A stretch of 64,000 nt of DNA from an uncultured Clostridium sp. Lineage in GTDB: Bacteria > Bacillota_I > Bacilli_A > RF39 > UBA660. Below are positions 23,047-30,506 of this stretch, one piece after another. The position numbers were made by a program, and so were the translations under genes. The stretch's first letter is position 1. The number at the start of each line of letters is the position of its first letter. The DNA lies in contig CABUQZ010000002.1 of NCBI GenBank assembly GCA_902493795.1, positions 1 through 64,000 of the forward strand, read 5' to 3'. Below the pieces are notes generated by a model, which searched no databases, had not been told where the DNA came from, and saw only the letters and a list, made by a program, of their open reading frames with translations.

Positions 23047-23722
23047 AAGAGAAGCAGAAGAATTTATTGAAAATACTAAAGAGGGTAATTGTAATAATGC
23101 TATTATTTGTCCTAGTTCATTATATTTAGATTTATATCTTGAAAAATCAAAATACAATGTTGGTGGGCAAGATGTATCTATTAATAACAATGGTGCTTGC
23201 ACTGGGGATGTTAGTGCCTCACAACTTTTATCAATGGGAGCTACATATTGTATTGTAGGTCACTCTGAAAGAAGAGCAAATTATCATGAAAATAGTGAAC
23301 TTATTTTTGGTAAGATTTCTAGATTATTAGAAAACGATATAACTCCTATATTTTGTATTGGAGAACATTTAGAAGAAAAAGAAAGAAATGTAACTAAAGA
23401 TGTAGTTGGAAAACAAATAATGGAAGTTTACGATAAACTTGATAAAGAAAAAATGGAAAAAATAATCATTGCTTATGAACCAATATGGTCTATAGGGACT
23501 GGTAAGATTCCAACTAATCAAGATATAGAAGATGTAACTAATTACATTAAAGATTTAGTACTTGATAAATATGGAAAAAGAACTACTGTATTATATGGTG
23601 GAAGCGTTAATATGAAAAATGTTGATACTTTAAATCAAATAGAAGTAGTAGATGGATATTTAATAGGTGGAGCAAGTACAAAACCTGATGAATTTCTTTA
23701 TATAATGAGAAAATGTGAGTAA
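23006..23722 (+). CDS. tpiA: Triosephosphate isomerase
   Basis: TpiA interconverts dihydroxyacetone phosphate and glyceraldehyde-3-phosphate. In the 238-residue protein, Lys9 lies in GNQKMY, His86 in IVGHSERR and the catalytic Glu158 in IIAYEPIWSIGTG. The phosphate-binding LYGGSVNMKN and LIGGAST are also present. The usual Trp in the N-W-K motif is replaced by Gln. The ribosome site AAGGAGG lies inside the upstream glycosyltransferase gene, with which it overlaps by 41 bases in another frame. It ends the pgk operon. Confidence 0.96.
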   Translation: MKLVVGNQKMYLNRREAEEFIENTKEGNCNNAIICPSSLYLDLYLEKSKYNVGGQDVSINNNGACTGDVSASQLLSMGATYCIVGHSERRANYHENSELIFGKISRLLENDITPIFCIGEHLEEKERNVTKDVVGKQIMEVYDKLDKEKMEKIIIAYEPIWSIGTGKIPTNQDIEDVTNYIKDLVLDKYGKRTTVLYGGSVNMKNVDTLNQIEVVDGYLIGGASTKPDEFLYIMRKCE

Positions 23723-23745
23723 AACACTCATATTTTTTCTTTTTT
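23712..23745 (+). terminator. Terminator of the pgk-tpiA operon
   Basis: ATGTGAG (23713-23719) pairs with CTCATAT (23727-23733), with one G-T wobble, followed by TTTTTCTTTTTT. The left arm overlaps the tpiA stop region. Confidence 0.6.
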
Positions 23746-23750
23746 CGACA
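23741..23750 (-). promoter_or_regulatory. Candidate 0A box (Spo0A-binding site)
   Basis: On the minus strand the sequence reads TGTCGAAAAA, matching the core of the known Spo0A recognition element (TGTCGAA). It lies 91 bases upstream of the spo0A start, as expected for autoregulation, though it overlaps the end of the tpiA terminator run. Confidence 0.5.
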
Positions 23751-23840
23751 TAATTTTACATAACTAGATAATATTCGCTATGTACTTTAATTTTCATATT
23801 TACTATAATTAAAATGCGTGCAGTAATAGAAAGGAAAAAT

Positions 23841-24608
23841 ATGAAAAACATTAAAGTGCTTGTTATTGATGATAACAAAGAGTTAGTCAATATGGTAAAG
23901 GAGTATTTTAGTGATCACGCAAATATCAATGTAGCTTTAGAAGCTTATGATGGAGATCAAGGCCTAAAATTGATTAAGGAGTATCAAAGTGATTACGACG
24001 TAGTGATTTTGGACTTAATTATGCCAAAGAAAGATGGTTTAGATGTTCTTTTAGAAATGAAGAATTTAAATATCAATAAGAAAGTAATAGTAGTTACTTC
24101 TTATAATTCAGATGAAATGATTAGAAAAGTATCTGAACTTAATATCAGTTATTTCATGTTGAAACCATTTGAACTTGTTGATTTGGAAAGAAAAATTATA
24201 AGCTGTTATGAAAGTGTAAGTGGAAATAAAGTAATTGATGTGTTCCATAATAATTTAGAAATATCAGTTACAAAAATATTACATGAATTAGGAGTTCCAT
24301 CTCATATAAAGGGATATCAATATATTAGGGAAGGTATAATGCTTGTTTATGATAGTCCTCATTTTATTGGAGGTATTACAAAAGAATTATATCCAGATAT
24401 TGCTAGAACTTTTTCCACAACTGTTTCAAGAGTAGAACGTGCAATAAGACATGCTATTGAAGTAAGTTGGAATAGAGGAAATTGGGATTTAATGGAAGAA
24501 ATATTTGGTCATAGTGTCGATATAGATAAAGCAAAACCTACTAATTCAGAATTTATTGTAACTGTTGCAGATAAATTAAGATTAGATTATTGTAGAAGTA
24601 GTATTTAA
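23841..24608 (+). CDS. spo0A: Sporulation master response regulator Spo0A
   Basis: Spo0A is the phosphorelay-controlled activator and repressor that commits endospore formers to sporulation. The 255-residue protein has an N-terminal receiver domain with Asp10/Asp11, phospho-acceptor Asp58 in VILDLIMPKKDG and Lys in YFMLKPFELVDL. The highly specific Spo0A C-terminal domain includes LHELGVPSHIKGYQYIREGI, the recognition helix TFSTTVSRVERAIRHAIEVSW and KAKPTNSEFIVTVADKLRLD. I chose ATG 23841 (AGAAAGGA in front) over an ATG at 23814 that lacks one. The gene is monocistronic between two terminators. No spoIVB neighbour is present, unlike in Bacillus and Clostridium. Confidence 0.96.
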   Translation: MKNIKVLVIDDNKELVNMVKEYFSDHANINVALEAYDGDQGLKLIKEYQSDYDVVILDLIMPKKDGLDVLLEMKNLNINKKVIVVTSYNSDEMIRKVSELNISYFMLKPFELVDLERKIISCYESVSGNKVIDVFHNNLEISVTKILHELGVPSHIKGYQYIREGIMLVYDSPHFIGGITKELYPDIARTFSTTVSRVERAIRHAIEVSWNRGNWDLMEEIFGHSVDIDKAKPTNSEFIVTVADKLRLDYCRSSI

Positions 24609-24635
24609 AGAAAGGTGTTACCTTTTCTTTTTTTT
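24607..24635 (+). terminator. Rho-independent terminator of spo0A
   Basis: AAAGAAAGGT (24607-24616) pairs with ACCTTTTCTTT (24620-24630) across GTT with one extra T, followed by a T run. It starts at the spo0A stop codon. Confidence 0.82.
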
Positions 24636-24658
24636 ACCTCACAATTTTTGGTTCCCAC

Positions 24659-24687
24659 TTGACTTAAAAATTTGTTAATAATATAAT
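24659..24687 (+). promoter_or_regulatory. Consensus-type promoter TTGACT-17-TATAAT
   Basis: TTGACT (24659-24664) and TATAAT (24682-24687) are separated by exactly 17 bases, 34 bases upstream of the ATPase start. It is the best classical SigA-type promoter seen in the window. Confidence 0.78.
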
Positions 24688-24721
24688 TTAAAGTATAGAA
24701 AATGGTATGGGAGGTCATTTT

Positions 24722-25996
24722 ATGGAGCGTAAAATCGATAAATTCTTAGAGCATTGGCAAATTGATGTTAATAGAAAACCTCTTGTTATTTATGGAACTA
24801 AGCAAGTAGGGAAGACTTATACTGTTTTAAAATTTGGGGAAAATAATTATAGAAGTGTTGTGTATATTGATGCCAATAACAATAAAGTATTAGATGAAGC
24901 CTTAAAAAAGCAAAATACGATTGATGGAATAATAGCTCAACTTTCTAATGTCAGTAAAGAGGAAATAGTTAAGGATGATACCTTGGTAGTACTTGATAAT
25001 GTTAATGATCCAAATATTGTTAACACTATTAAGACTTTAGGTAGATTTAAAAATGATTATCATGTAATTTTAATTACTTCATTAAAAGAGAATCTTTCTA
25101 AATTTAAAGGAGTAGAACTTCAATTTAAATCTATGTTACCTATGGATTTTGAGGAATACTTGAATGCTATCGAAAAATCTGAGCTTGTTGACTTTATAAA
25201 AAATTCATTTAAAAATAACACTAAGAATCCATTTCATAAAATTGCAATGGAATACTTTAATAAATATGTAATAACAGGTGGTATGCCTGAAGCTGTAATG
25301 TTGTCAATTAAAGAAAATAATCTATTACTTCTTAATTCCACATTTGATAAAATACTAGATACTTATAATAAAGAAATGTCTTTACAAGATAATTTAATAG
25401 ATATTACTAGAAGTAAAGAAGTATATAGTAGTATTCCTATGCAACTTAGTAAGTCTAATAAGAAATTTCAATATGGACTTATCAAAGATGGTGGAAGAAG
25501 TAAAGAGTATGAAAACTCACTTAATTTCTTACATAATAATGGGCTTATTTATAAATGTTATAAACTTGATGAGGTTAAGTCACCAATAAGTAATTATAAG
25601 GACAAGGATAATTTTAAAGTTTATCTAAATGATACTGGGTTACTTTTTAAAATGTTAAAAATAAATCAAAGTATTTTTGATAGTAATGATGAAGTTAAGT
25701 CAGTTCTTTATGAAAATAGTGTTGCTATATCACTTGTTAGTAGTGGTTATAGTTTATTTTATTACCAATCAGATGGTAAAGCATTTATCGATTTTGTTAT
25801 TCAAACTAGAACTGGGAATATTGTTCCTATTGAACTTGTTCCACTTAGTAAGACAAAGTCTAAGGCTTTATCAGTATATATAAATAAATTTAAACCAAAT
25901 GAAGCTATTAGGATTACGCAAGATAATTTCTGTGTTAAGAAGGGTGTTAGATATATACCTTTATATGCATCATTTTGTTTAGGAGAATTAATTTAA
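24722..25996 (+). CDS. AAA-family ATPase with DUF4143-type C-terminal domain
   Basis: The 424-residue protein is of the widespread AAA_14/DUF4143 family. It has Walker A in IYGTKQVGKTYTVL, Walker B-like LVVLDNVND, the family motif MLPMDFEEYLNA, the conserved YVITGGMPEAVML and, in the C-terminal part, LNFLHNNGLIYKCY and LNDTGLLFKML. An ending near IDFVIQTRTGNIVPIELV resembles a PD-(D/E)xK-like fold, as noted for this family. Cellular function is not established; members are often multicopy. GGGAGGTC precedes ATG 24722, preferred over ATG 24707, which lies in the ribosome site itself. It is followed 12 bases later by gpmI. Confidence 0.88.
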   Translation: MERKIDKFLEHWQIDVNRKPLVIYGTKQVGKTYTVLKFGENNYRSVVYIDANNNKVLDEALKKQNTIDGIIAQLSNVSKEEIVKDDTLVVLDNVNDPNIVNTIKTLGRFKNDYHVILITSLKENLSKFKGVELQFKSMLPMDFEEYLNAIEKSELVDFIKNSFKNNTKNPFHKIAMEYFNKYVITGGMPEAVMLSIKENNLLLLNSTFDKILDTYNKEMSLQDNLIDITRSKEVYSSIPMQLSKSNKKFQYGLIKDGGRSKEYENSLNFLHNNGLIYKCYKLDEVKSPISNYKDKDNFKVYLNDTGLLFKMLKINQSIFDSNDEVKSVLYENSVAISLVSSGYSLFYYQSDGKAFIDFVIQTRTGNIVPIELVPLSKTKSKALSVYINKFKPNEAIRITQDNFCVKKGVRYIPLYASFCLGELI

Positions 25997-26008
25997 GAAG
26001 GAGAGTTT

Positions 26009-27529
26009 ATGAAAAAATTTGTTTTATGTATTTTAGATGGTTGTGGAATTAGAGAAAATAGCGATGGTAATGCATTTAAAAATGCTAAAAAACCTAATTT
26101 CGATATGTTAGTTAATAAATATCCACATTCAATATTACAAGCTAGTGGAAAAGCTGTTGGGCTTCCTGAGGGGCAAATGGGAACTAGTGAAGTAGGTCAT
26201 ATGAATTTAGGTAGTGGAAGAGTTGCACTTCAACCATTACAAGCTATAACTGAATCTTTTGAAAATGGTTCTATATATAACAATAAAGAGATATTAGAAG
26301 TATTTGATCATGTTAAGAAGAATAATTCTAACTTACACTTTATGGGATTATTAAGTGATGGTGGAGTTCATTCTCATATTAATCATTTATTAGGACTTCT
26401 TGATATGTGTAAGAAAAATGATGTTACAAATGTTTATTTTGATATTTTCCTTGATGGAAGAGATACTTATGAAAAAAGTGCTTTAAAATATTTAGATATT
26501 TTAAATGGTAAAATCAATGAATTAGGAATTGGAAAGATTTCTACTATCTCAGGAAGATATTATGGTATGGATAGAGATGATAACTACGATAGATTAAAAC
26601 TTGCTTATGATGCAATTTGTTATGGAGAAGGTCCTAAATTTAATACGTATAAAGAACTTGTTGAAGCAAGTTACAATGATGGTAAATATGATGAGTTCTT
26701 AATACCTGGACTTGTTGATAGCTCTCCATTAAAAGATAACGATGGAGTTATTACATTTAACTTTAGAAAAGATAGATTAAGAGAATTATTTACTTGTCTT
26801 ACTAATGTTTCTTGCTATAAAGATAAGGCATTAGAAAAAGGATTAGTTCTTAAAGAGTATAATAATTTAAAAGTATTAACTATGTTTCCTGTTGTTGAAT
26901 CTGTTAAAGCACCACACGCATTTAACGATTTAGATATGAAAAATATTTTAGTTGATTACTTGCATGAAAATCATGTTAGTCAGTTAAGAATTGCCGAAAC
27001 AGAAAAATATGCACATGTAACTTTCTTCTTCGATGGAGGAAGAGAAGTAGAGTATCCTGATATGTTAAAGGTTCTTATTCCTTCTCCTAAAGTTGCTACA
27101 TATGATCTTATGCCAGAGATGAGTGCTTATAAGGTTACTGATAGATTCTTAGAAGAAGTATCTAAATACGATGTAACTATAATGAATCTTGCTAATGGTG
27201 ATATGGTAGGTCATACTGGAAACTATGATGCTGCTGTTAAAGCAGTTGAAGATATGGATGAATGCTTGGGTAAGATCTATAATAAAGTTGTTAATGAGCT
27301 TCAAGGAACATTAATGATAATAGCAGATCATGGTAACTGTGATATGATGTGGGATGAAAATCATAATCCTGTTACAAGTCATACAACTTTCCCAGTACCA
27401 TGTATATTAACTAAAGAAGGGGTTACATTAAAAAATGGTAAACTTGCAGATGTTGCTCCTACAATCCTTAGCGTAATAGGACTACCTATACCAGAAGAAA
27501 TGAATGGTGAGGTTTTAATAGAGGAGTAA
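26009..27529 (+). CDS. gpmI: 2,3-bisphosphoglycerate-independent phosphoglycerate mutase
   Basis: GpmI interconverts 3- and 2-phosphoglycerate using two manganese ions and a phosphoserine intermediate. The 506-residue enzyme begins FVLCILDGCGI (metal Asp10), with the nucleophile Ser60 in GQMGTSEVGHMNLGSGRV. The transferase-domain residues are present in DGGVHSHINH, FLDGRDTYEKSA, SGRYYGMDRDDNYDR and FNFRKDRLREL. The C-terminal metal sites are in LANGDMVGHTGN, IIADHGNCDMM and SHTTFPVPCI. The usual Asn before the serine (GNSEVGH) is Thr here, and NFANPDMVGHTG-type sequence reads NLANGDMVGHTG. It is a downstream neighbour of the ATPase gene and ends at its own hairpin. Confidence 0.96.
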   Translation: MKKFVLCILDGCGIRENSDGNAFKNAKKPNFDMLVNKYPHSILQASGKAVGLPEGQMGTSEVGHMNLGSGRVALQPLQAITESFENGSIYNNKEILEVFDHVKKNNSNLHFMGLLSDGGVHSHINHLLGLLDMCKKNDVTNVYFDIFLDGRDTYEKSALKYLDILNGKINELGIGKISTISGRYYGMDRDDNYDRLKLAYDAICYGEGPKFNTYKELVEASYNDGKYDEFLIPGLVDSSPLKDNDGVITFNFRKDRLRELFTCLTNVSCYKDKALEKGLVLKEYNNLKVLTMFPVVESVKAPHAFNDLDMKNILVDYLHENHVSQLRIAETEKYAHVTFFFDGGREVEYPDMLKVLIPSPKVATYDLMPEMSAYKVTDRFLEEVSKYDVTIMNLANGDMVGHTGNYDAAVKAVEDMDECLGKIYNKVVNELQGTLMIIADHGNCDMMWDENHNPVTSHTTFPVPCILTKEGVTLKNGKLADVAPTILSVIGLPIPEEMNGEVLIEE

Positions 27530-27540
27530 TCCTCTTTTTC
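27520..27540 (+). terminator. Short terminator overlapping the gpmI stop
   Basis: AGAGGA (27520-27525), loop GTAA, TCCTCT (27530-27535), then TTTTC. The stop codon TAA is in the loop. Confidence 0.68.
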
Positions 27541-27564
27541 TTTGTAAATTAGTGAGGTGATAAT

Positions 27565-28197
27565 ATGGCTAGTTCAGTAATACACATGTGTGTTGCAAAA
27601 GTAATAAACGAAGAATTAAAAAGAGATAGTGCAAAATTACTAATTGGAAGTATTGCCCCAGATATATCTAAAGAAGTTGGTTTATCAAGAAAAGAATCTC
27701 ATTTTCAAGATGAAGAAGATGGTGTACCTTGTTTAGATTCTTTCTTAAAAAAATATAAAAATAATTTAGATGATGATTTTGTTTTAGGATATTATATTCA
27801 TCTATATACTGATTATATTTGGTTTAAGACTTTTCTTCCTAATTTTGCATACGATAATGTAATTTATAAACTTGATGGTACTCTAGAAGAGATGGACTCT
27901 TCAAAACTTAAAAAATATATTTATAGCGATTATACAAATTTAAATATAAAGTTAATTGATGAATATAATATGGATTTAAGTATTTTCTTTAATGAGATTC
28001 CAAAACTTGATAATATAATTCAAGAAATACCAATGGATAGGATAGAACTAATAGTAAATAAAGCTGGAATAATAATAGAAAATGCAAGAGAAACTAAGTC
28101 TTATTTATTTGATATTACAGAAATAAGTAAATTTATTTCCTTTTCAAGTAAAGTGATTTTAGAAAACTTAAAAGAGTTAGGAATAGGAAATAACTAA
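27565..28197 (+). CDS. Zinc-dependent phospholipase C-like protein
   Basis: The 210-residue protein resembles the Zn-dependent phospholipase C/S1-P1 nuclease-like superfamily (pfam00882 type). Visible metal-ligand candidates occur in the family order: His in SSVIHMCVAKVI, Asp in GSIAPDISKEV, His in ESHFQDEE, and His/Asp in LGYYIHLYTDYIWF. It has no signal peptide, so it is probably cytoplasmic, and the substrate is unknown. The ribosome site is GAGGTGATA. It forms a short unit with its own promoter region after the gpmI terminator. Confidence 0.68.
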   Translation: MASSVIHMCVAKVINEELKRDSAKLLIGSIAPDISKEVGLSRKESHFQDEEDGVPCLDSFLKKYKNNLDDDFVLGYYIHLYTDYIWFKTFLPNFAYDNVIYKLDGTLEEMDSSKLKKYIYSDYTNLNIKLIDEYNMDLSIFFNEIPKLDNIIQEIPMDRIELIVNKAGIIIENARETKSYLFDITEISKFISFSSKVILENLKELGIGNN

Positions 28198-28206
28198 TGC
28201 TATAAT
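28198..28206 (+). promoter_or_regulatory. Extended -10 promoter TGCTATAAT
   Basis: TGC plus TATAAT starts directly after the stop codon of the preceding gene, 16 bases before the next ATG. Identical nonamers occur at 2358, 40220 and 53720. Confidence 0.55.
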
Positions 28207-28221
28207 AAGGATGGTGATATT

Positions 28222-29151
28222 ATGAATTTAAATCAAGATAATATTAATCCTTTTTTAAATAAATATATTTTGTTTGTAAACGAAGTTAGTGATATGTTTT
28301 TGTATGATGCAAATATCAGACATCTTCTTTATTTAATTGTTCCTGCTTTTATTGCTAAATATGGTGCAAGTAACGAGTCAACTGTCTTAAAGTGTTTTAA
28401 AGAAGTTAAAATATATGTAAGAAGTGGAAAAGATGATGTTATTACAGCTTCTTTCAATCGTGTATTGAAAAAAGATAGTAATGGTTATTATACTAATAAA
28501 TTTGTAATGATAAATAACTATTCACTATCTAGTCTATTAGAAGTTTTTGACAATATTGTTCATGAATTTAATCATGCAGTTAATTCGATAAACAATGAAA
28601 TATCATATGATGATAAAGTTATAAGATTGAGAACTGGTTTAAGTACATTAAATTATAAAAGATCTGATATGAGTTATATTAATAAGTCAGATGAAGTAGT
28701 GCTTGAAGAAATATTAAACACTGCACAAGTAGAAGAAATAATAAGTATTATTGATTCATTTAGTAAGTTTTATATTGATAATATAGAGTTATCTAATGCT
28801 TTAGAGGCAGTAAAAAAAGAGCTTGGTGGAGTTAAGTACAATTCTTCAGCTTATTCTTTTCAAAAGTATATTTGTAATGATTTAATAAGTAATAAAACTT
28901 TTGCTCCTACAATTAATAATTTGCGTTTTAAAGGTTTTACAAGTGATATAGAAACATTATTTGATGATGTTATAGGGGTTCCAAATAGTTATAAAAAGTT
29001 AAACAAATTGCTTACAGATATTCATTTGTTAATTATTAAGTATAGTAAAAGTAAATTATTAAAAAAGTTTTATTTAGGCAAAATAAAAGACAAAGCAGTT
29101 TCTGTTTCATCTTTAATTAAAGAATATGAAAGTAAATGTATATTTAAATAG
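28222..29151 (+). CDS. Putative zinc metallopeptidase-like protein (HExxH)
   Basis: The 309-residue protein was not assigned to a family. Its clearest feature is IVHEFNHAVNSI, with His114-Glu115-x-x-His118, the HExxH signature of zincin metallopeptidases in a suitable helix. A later Glu-rich helix (EVVLEEILNTAQVEEII, about residue 153) may supply the third ligand. There is no signal peptide or membrane segment. A second, longer protein at 45220-46626 has a comparable HEMNH motif. Proteolytic activity is inference. Confidence 0.62.
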   Translation: MNLNQDNINPFLNKYILFVNEVSDMFLYDANIRHLLYLIVPAFIAKYGASNESTVLKCFKEVKIYVRSGKDDVITASFNRVLKKDSNGYYTNKFVMINNYSLSSLLEVFDNIVHEFNHAVNSINNEISYDDKVIRLRTGLSTLNYKRSDMSYINKSDEVVLEEILNTAQVEEIISIIDSFSKFYIDNIELSNALEAVKKELGGVKYNSSAYSFQKYICNDLISNKTFAPTINNLRFKGFTSDIETLFDDVIGVPNSYKKLNKLLTDIHLLIIKYSKSKLLKKFYLGKIKDKAVSVSSLIKEYESKCIFK

Positions 29152-29175
29152 AAAGGATTACTTGTCCTTTCTATT
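29147..29175. terminator. Bidirectional terminator between convergent genes
   Basis: A perfect 11-bp stem, AATAGAAAGGA (29147-29157) with TCCTTTCTATT (29165-29175), contains or touches the stop codons of both flanking genes. T-runs are modest on either side. Confidence 0.68.
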
Positions 29176-30420
29176 ATTTGTATATATTTCTTTTTTTATT
29201 ACTTTACTATTTTTTCTTTTGAATTCTCTTTCTAGATAATCATAGTATACTCCTGGAGTTATAGCACCATTTATTTTTAGTATGTCACTTCCAGTTGCTC
29301 CTACTATGTCATCAACTAGTTTTACGCAGTTTGTAAACATTAAAAAGTATGTTTTATAGCTTGTTTTAGTAAATTTATAAAACTTAGCATCTGTTTTTTC
29401 AACTAGTTCAATAGCATAATCATTTATTTTTTTACTATTATTAATTGTTGGATCCCATGCATATGTATTTGCTTTAATAAGCTTTATCTTTTCTTCAACT
29501 TTTTCTTTTTCTTCATCTGTTAGAGTAATTCCAAAACAAAATATTGTTTTATTAGAAAATTTATTACAGTACTTTATATATTTCTTTTTACCTTTAATTT
29601 CAAATAAAGTTCCATTTCCAATTGATCCAAAAAGTTTTTTTGATTCTTCATCATAACAGCCATAAGAATAAACAATTCCTTTATAACATAAGTCAGCGTG
29701 TCCTATTTTACCAACATTATCATCTCTTACATGTATTAAAATTTCTAAATCAGCTTTACCGCTAGTATTTTTATTAATTAGTTTTACTGGTGTTACCCAT
29801 GAGTTTATAAATTTATTTATTGAAAGAAGTACTCTATAAGGGATAAAAGTAGAAAGTATTATTGGTAAAGTTACTCTTAATCTTCTTTTTTTACCAAAAA
29901 AATTAGGGAATAATTCTTTTAAAAAATCATAGAAATAAGTTAGACCAAATAACATTATATATATACCAGAATATATTGTGAGTCTATTTATGTTTTTAGT
30001 TGGGGAAGTAATCATTATGTAACTAAATATAAAATCTATTAAACTTCCAAGTAAAACATTATAATAATTTAGTTTCTCTTGATTTTTATAAATAATATAT
30101 GTCATAAATTTTCCAATTCCATTCATAAGCATATATATGCCAAATAAAATTGGGAAAATAGCTAAAAATTTTGTTTTATTTGATAAGAAGAATAATCCTG
30201 TTATTAAAGTAGTAAACGAAGAAAATATATCTTTTGCTTTTCGTACTTTAATTACATTTAAAATTAAAGTAACAAATCCTAGGGTTATTAATAGTATAGA
30301 AATTACTAAATGAAACATATTGATATATCTTGTTCTATAAATTATTAAAACTAACCCTGTTATAAAAAACAGAATAGAATTTATAATATAAGTTGTCTTC
30401 GTAAGTGCTTTTTCACTCAT
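29158..30420 (-). CDS. DUF308-like membrane protein with C-terminal papain-fold domain
   Basis: The 420-residue protein has about seven membrane helices in the first 205 residues (HdeD/DUF308-like pattern such as LLITLGFVTLIL and LFGIYMLMNGIGKFM). A soluble domain of about 190 residues follows. The soluble part looks like a permuted NlpC/P60 (YiiX-type) papain fold: His in KIGHADLCYKGIVYSYG near residue 240, and Cys in FTNCVKLVDDIVG near residue 363, followed by TPGVYYDYLERE. The order His then Cys is the reverse of the usual one, as in permuted members. It may cleave amide or thioester bonds at the membrane. The arrangement is unusual and the substrate unknown. Confidence 0.68.
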   Translation of the reverse strand: MSEKALTKTTYIINSILFFITGLVLIIYRTRYINMFHLVISILLITLGFVTLILNVIKVRKAKDIFSSFTTLITGLFFLSNKTKFLAIFPILFGIYMLMNGIGKFMTYIIYKNQEKLNYYNVLLGSLIDFIFSYIMITSPTKNINRLTIYSGIYIMLFGLTYFYDFLKELFPNFFGKKRRLRVTLPIILSTFIPYRVLLSINKFINSWVTPVKLINKNTSGKADLEILIHVRDDNVGKIGHADLCYKGIVYSYGCYDEESKKLFGSIGNGTLFEIKGKKKYIKYCNKFSNKTIFCFGITLTDEEKEKVEEKIKLIKANTYAWDPTINNSKKINDYAIELVEKTDAKFYKFTKTSYKTYFLMFTNCVKLVDDIVGATGSDILKINGAITPGVYYDYLEREFKRKNSKVIKKEIYTNNRKDK

Positions 30421-30463
30421 TATATCACCTTGTAATTAATATCTTATCATAAATTAGTACTTG

Positions 30464-30472
30464 TGATATAAT
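30464..30472 (+). promoter_or_regulatory. Extended -10 promoter TGATATAAT
   Basis: TGA joined to TATAAT lies 34 bases upstream of the giant glucan-synthase-like gene, whose ribosome site is AGGGAGAG. Confidence 0.6.
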
Positions 30473-30506
30473 AATATTAGTTAAATTTAGTTATAGGGAG
30501 AGATGT

